Shown here: positions 61,413 to 64,000 of the stretch, piece after piece | How positions within the stretch are numbered: the stretch's first letter is position 1 | Layout of the letters: the number at the start of each line of letters is the position of its first letter | From: an uncultured Alphaproteobacteria bacterium | GTDB lineage: Bacteria > Pseudomonadota > Alphaproteobacteria > RF32 > CAG-239 | Reading direction: 5' to 3' | Assembly: GCA_944390455.1 (NCBI GenBank) | Contig: CALXPU010000003.1 | Location: forward strand, 89,882 to 153,881 | Length of the DNA: 64,000 nucleotides | Position numbers and translations under genes: made by a program | The notes under the pieces: model-generated | What the model was told of the DNA's origin: nothing | Seen by the model: the letters and a program-made list of their open reading frames with translations, nothing else | Database searches by the model: none

Positions 61413-61606
61413 TCTTTCAATTCTCCACAAGCCTTGACATGCCTAATTGACAGCGATGTTGTGCTAATATATTTTATTAGCAGTGCTAATGAAAACTGCT
61501 AATAACTTTGAGGTTTACACCCCAGACGACATTTAGATAAGTTATTGATTTTACACAAACAAGGTTTTATGGGTTGGTGGTGACGCATCCAGCCACCCCA
61601 GCCACA
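61413..61606. repeat. Right end of the island: repeat R3 containing attR
   Basis: The 20-bp core ATCCAGCCACCCCAGCCACA at 61587-61606 equals the tRNA-Gln 3' end. The 150 bases before it match R1 and contain TGCTAAT at 61462, 61484 and 61497 and its inverse ATTAGCA at 61476, presumed arm sites for the tyrosine integrase. Confidence 0.85.
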
Positions 61607-61857
61607 GAATACAAACTGTCAAAAATCACCATGTTAGCAACCTGATTGCTAACTAACTATAAATACAATAAAAACACATTATTTTCTTTTGTGTGTAAAT
61701 AAAAAACATTTATCTTGAAAATATTTGATATGATAACCGTACTTAATATTAAAAATAAATTATGGTTTTTGAACGATGCTTATTTTTTAGCATACTTTAT
61801 CTGATAATTCTTTTCTGTTCTTATAAGTAGTTTAACAACTATTTATGAGGACTAATT
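61607..61857. other. Backbone side of attR and upstream region of the second Mpi-type gene
   Basis: GTTAGCAA / TTGCTAAC (61628-61650 region) is an 8-bp hairpin, perhaps the original tRNA-Gln terminator. Further on ATGCT-TATTTTTT-AGCAT is another small stem. CTTATAA...GTTTAAC preceding the ATG resembles the region before the 30336 recombinase (CTTATAATC...GTTAACG). No perfect inverted repeats like those at 30.1 kb were found here. Confidence 0.5.
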
Positions 61858-62448
61858 ATGATATATGGGTATATAAGGGTCAGTACTGACCATCAAAATA
61901 CAGCGAATCAACATCATGAAATTGAATTATTTGCTCAAAAACAAGAAATTATCATTGATAAATGGATTCAAGAAGTCATTTCGTCCAGAAAGCCTTTATC
62001 GGAGCGTAAATTAGGAAAACTTCTTAAAAAGCTAAAAAAAGGTGATATTCTTATAGCAACAGAATTATCTAGATTAGGTAGAAATTTGCTTGAAGTTATG
62101 GGAATTTTACAAAAATGTTTGGAAAAAGATTGCCAAATTTGGACCTTAAAAGAAAATTATAGATTAGGTGCAGATATACAATCCAAAGTATTAGCCTTTG
62201 CTTTTAGTTTAGCTAGTGAAATTGAACGACAACTCATTTCTGAACGCACTAGACTTTCTCTTCAAAGGCTTAAAGATGAAGGAAAACATCTTGGTCGCCC
62301 TTATGGAACTTCTTATCAAAAACTCCAAAAGGAACATGATAGAATAAAAAGATTAGTAGAAAAAGGCTTAACCAAAGCGGAAATAGCTCGAAGTCTTGGA
62401 TGTTCTTGGTTGACTATTCACCGATACATACAAAGAAATTTCAAGTAA
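61858..62448 (+). CDS. Mpi-type serine recombinase, chromosomal copy (196 aa)
   Basis: YGYIRVSTDHQ carries the catalytic Ser, then ATELSRLGRNLLEVM and FAFSLASEIERQLISERT as in the island copy at 30336, including long identical blocks (for instance KENYRLG.DIQSKVLAFAF). The C-terminal HTH is TKAEIARSLGCSWLTIHRYI. It lies 250 bases outside attR, so it is probably backbone-encoded. GAGGA precedes ATG. A terminator follows. Confidence 0.93.
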   Translation: MIYGYIRVSTDHQNTANQHHEIELFAQKQEIIIDKWIQEVISSRKPLSERKLGKLLKKLKKGDILIATELSRLGRNLLEVMGILQKCLEKDCQIWTLKENYRLGADIQSKVLAFAFSLASEIERQLISERTRLSLQRLKDEGKHLGRPYGTSYQKLQKEHDRIKRLVEKGLTKAEIARSLGCSWLTIHRYIQRNFK

Positions 62449-62457
62449 CCGGCTTAG

Positions 62458-62493
62458 GACTTCCTTTTCTCTACAGAAAGGAAGTCTTTTTTT
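62458..62493 (+). terminator. Terminator of the Mpi-type recombinase gene
   Basis: GACTTCCTTT / AAAGGAAGTC, 10-bp perfect stem, 9-base loop, then seven T. Confidence 0.9.
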
Positions 62494-62810
62494 ATATTTT
62501 CAAAATATTACAATCTCAGCCTTTCTATGATTATAAGATATTATCTGCTCTTTATGAAGTTTTAGTTTCTTTATTAAGACTTTTGGATAGAGCAACAGCA
62601 TTCATTTATTATAAACTCGAAAATAAACAAATTTTGTTTCTAATATTATCTGAGGTCATAAATGGTTTCCATAATTAGCTTTCACCAACAATTTTAATCT
62701 TTATAAAATATCCAATTTTCTTATTTCAATAGACTGTACATTATGAAGTTGTACTAAAATATATAATAATATCTCGCTAGATATTATTTTCTACTCAAGG
62801 CTAAGAACAT
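62494..62810. other. Gene-free gap before the nitroreductase gene
   Basis: AATAATATCT / AGATATTATT (62765-62774, 62779-62788) with a CGCT loop lies after the minus-strand nitroreductase gene and may be its terminator, though the T-run is interrupted. CAATAGACTGTAC at 62737 faintly resembles the inverted repeat CAAATAGACGGTG of the invertible promoter, but no partner was found. A frame overlapping the recombinase end (62400-62678) is not convincing. Confidence 0.5.
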
Positions 62811-63353
62811 TTATTCTAATATCGTCAAAATGTCATTTATAGATTTTCTTTTGGGTGCAGGAATATCTATAATTGAGCGATACCCTAAAGCAATAACAGC
62901 TCCAACATCTTCTGTCTCAGGTATGTTTAAAACTTTTCTCAAAGCATCGCCATCACGTAAGCCAAGAATGACACTATCAATGCCCATGTCAGTCGCTTTG
63001 AGACAAAGTAGAGCATTTTGCAAACCTAAATCATAACACCCCCAACCATTACCCAGTTCATTCTCGCTTACCCCCTCTCGAGTAAAACCTGAACGGTTTT
63101 TAACATACGTCGTTACGAGTAAAACATTGACGTCTTTTGTTACACTCTGGTTTTGTTCTGCCAAACAATGACGAACTTCTAAAAGTTTATTCGGATTAAA
63201 AATAGCATAGTAACGAGCTGTTTGTGAATTTTTCCAAGAAGGAGCTTGTTGAGCTACTTTTATCATTTCCAATATTTGCTCTTTGCTCACTTTTTTGTTA
63301 GCATCATAATTTCTGATACTTCTTCTTTTATAAATAACATCATCAAAATTCAT
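62811..63353 (-). CDS. Nitroreductase-family protein (180 aa)
   Basis: MNFDDVIYKRRSIRNYDANKKVSKEQILEMIKVAQQAPSWKNSQTAR is the flavin-binding start (R-R-S-x-R), GWGCYDLGLQNALLCLKATDMGIDSVILG and IALGYR follow, as in NAD(P)H nitroreductases. The 180-residue length is usual for the short type. Probably an FMN-dependent oxidoreductase. It is divergent from pflB. Confidence 0.92.
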   Translation of the reverse strand: MNFDDVIYKRRSIRNYDANKKVSKEQILEMIKVAQQAPSWKNSQTARYYAIFNPNKLLEVRHCLAEQNQSVTKDVNVLLVTTYVKNRSGFTREGVSENELGNGWGCYDLGLQNALLCLKATDMGIDSVILGLRDGDALRKVLNIPETEDVGAVIALGYRSIIDIPAPKRKSINDILTILE

Positions 63354-63368
63354 TTTATAACCTCTCAG

Positions 63369-63386
63369 AATACAAAATTTTGTATT
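63369..63386. promoter_or_regulatory. 18-bp perfect palindrome in the nitroreductase-pflB gap
   Basis: AATACAAAATTTTGTATT is perfectly self-complementary, 16 bases upstream of the nitroreductase start. A dimeric regulator site is likely. The same gap contains TTTGATTAAAA near 63518 and the hairpin ATGTTG...CAACAT just before pflB. Confidence 0.55.
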
Positions 63387-63563
63387 ATTAGAGCATGATG
63401 TATCTTTATAAATAATTAAAATCGGAAAGATGATTATATTTGTTTGACAAACTTAAAATAATAGTTATAGTCTAGGCGATTTTAATTTATATTATTGTAT
63501 TTTATGAAGAGATTTTGATTAAAAAATGTTGTTATGACAGCAACATAAAATAAGGAGATAAAT

Positions 63564-64000
63564 ATGTCAGAATTAGATACTCAATCTGCTTATGATGGTT
63601 TCGTTGGCGGTAAATGGCAATCTGAAATCAATGTAAGAGATTTTATTCAAAAAAACTATACCCCTTATGAAGGTGACGCAAGTTTCTTGGCTGGTCCTAC
63701 AGAAGCTACAAAAAAATTGTGGGACATGTGCTGTGAATTGAGTAAAAAAGAACGCGAGAAAGGCGGCGTTCTGGATATGGACACTAAAGTTGTGTCTTCT
63801 ATCGTATCTCACGGTGCCGGCTATTTGGATAAAAACCTGGAAACTATCGTTGGCTTCCAAACAGATGCTCCATTCAAACGTTCTTTGCAACCATTTGGTG
63901 GTATCAGAATGGCTGAAACTTCTTGCAAATCTTATGGCTATGAAGTAGATCCTGAAATTTCTGAAATCTTCACAAAATACAGAAAAACTCACAACCAAGG
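63564..64000 (+). CDS. pflB: Formate acetyltransferase (pyruvate formate-lyase), 5' part
   Basis: ATG 63564 with TAAGGAGA upstream opens a frame that runs off the window: [45 protein letters not shown], then [44 protein letters not shown], the N-terminus of PflB. The enzyme splits pyruvate with CoA into acetyl-CoA and formate by a glycyl radical and works only anaerobically. The catalytic cysteines and the radical glycine lie beyond the window. Confidence 0.95.
   Translation, partial: MSELDTQSAYDGFVGGKWQSEINVRDFIQKNYTPYEGDASFLAGPTEATKKLWDMCCELSKKEREKGGVLDMDTKVVSSIVSHGAGYLDKNLETIVGFQTDAPFKRSLQPFGGIRMAETSCKSYGYEVDPEISEIFTKYRKTHNQ

Larger units (their letters stand above)
16539..61606. mobile_element. 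45 kb genomic island integrated at tRNA-Gln
   Basis: The region is bounded by the 20-bp direct repeats, begins exactly in a tRNA 3' end, is visibly more AT-rich than the flanking backbone, and is rich in recombinases (tyrosine, large serine, two small serine types plus a degenerate one), HUH Rep-like proteins, DNA methyltransferases and defence genes. The tyrosine integrase gene at 35013 is not next to either end, and att-like copies repeat at 59.7 and 59.9 kb, so the island is probably composite, built by several insertions. I see no type IV secretion genes. Confidence 0.85.

Noticed and set aside
62400..62678. 92-codon frame overlapping the end of the second Mpi-type gene
   Set aside because: It runs through a perfect terminator hairpin, has no ribosome site and is low-complexity and hydrophobic.

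Overview
The window looks like part of the chromosome of a low-GC, probably anaerobic and gut- or host-associated alphaproteobacterium. The support is a fermentative pflB at the right edge, housekeeping genes of proteobacterial type (dnaB, galE, ispA-xseB, cysS, nrdAB, marC), two copies of DUF3768 (a family I know mainly from Alphaproteobacteria) and generally AT-rich DNA. No rRNA or species-level marker is present, so the assignment is inference.

Layout. 1-16.5 kb is backbone: dnaB (cut by the window edge), galE, a TerC-family protein, several unrecognised membrane or small proteins, a five-gene minus-strand run (129-aa protein, ispA, xseB, SDR, cysS) whose cysS is preceded by a cysteine-leader attenuator, marC, nrdB-nrdA, and tRNA-Gln(UUG). 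The 3' end of that tRNA (16539-16558) is repeated exactly, 20 of 20 bases, at 61587-61606. The 45 kb between is visibly more AT-rich and full of recombinases, replication-type and defence genes, so I read it as an integrated genomic island. Backbone resumes at 61.6 kb with a second Mpi-type serine recombinase, a nitroreductase-family gene and pflB (cut by the window edge).

Inside the island: (a) 16.6-23.8 kb, an excisionase-like regulator, a degenerate MT-A70-like protein coupled to a C5-cytosine methyltransferase, a HUH Rep-like protein and a DUF3768 cluster; (b) 24.0-30.9 kb, a six-gene minus-strand operon of secreted proteins and lipoproteins including a CsgG/HfaB-type protein, whose only good promoter lies inside a 112-bp segment bounded by perfect 13-bp inverted repeats next to a serine invertase gene, in other words a probable phase-variation switch; (c) 31-36.8 kb, a serine-recombinase-like protein lacking the catalytic serine, a large serine recombinase and a tyrosine integrase; (d) 37.9-42.5 kb, a second HUH Rep-like protein overlapping a small UvrD-type helicase, preceded by a possible pseudoknot, then a resolvase and a papain-like/DUF3768 cluster; (e) 42.9-59.4 kb, an almost wholly minus-strand defence island: a four-gene ATPase/nuclease-like/PLD-like/helical cassette that I do not recognise as a named system, a type III restriction-modification locus with extra genes, a membrane protein behind a highly structured RNA leader, and an RloA/RloB (AbiL-like) pair; (f) 59.5-61.6 kb, three att-like repeats around an AAA_14/DUF4143 ATPase gene.

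The most noteworthy items are the invertible promoter controlling the lipoprotein operon, the Cys-Cys-Cys leader and terminator upstream of cysS, the structured RNA at about 56.78-57.03 kb, and the four-gene cassette at 42.9-47.7 kb. All functional assignments come from reading motifs by eye; no database search was possible.
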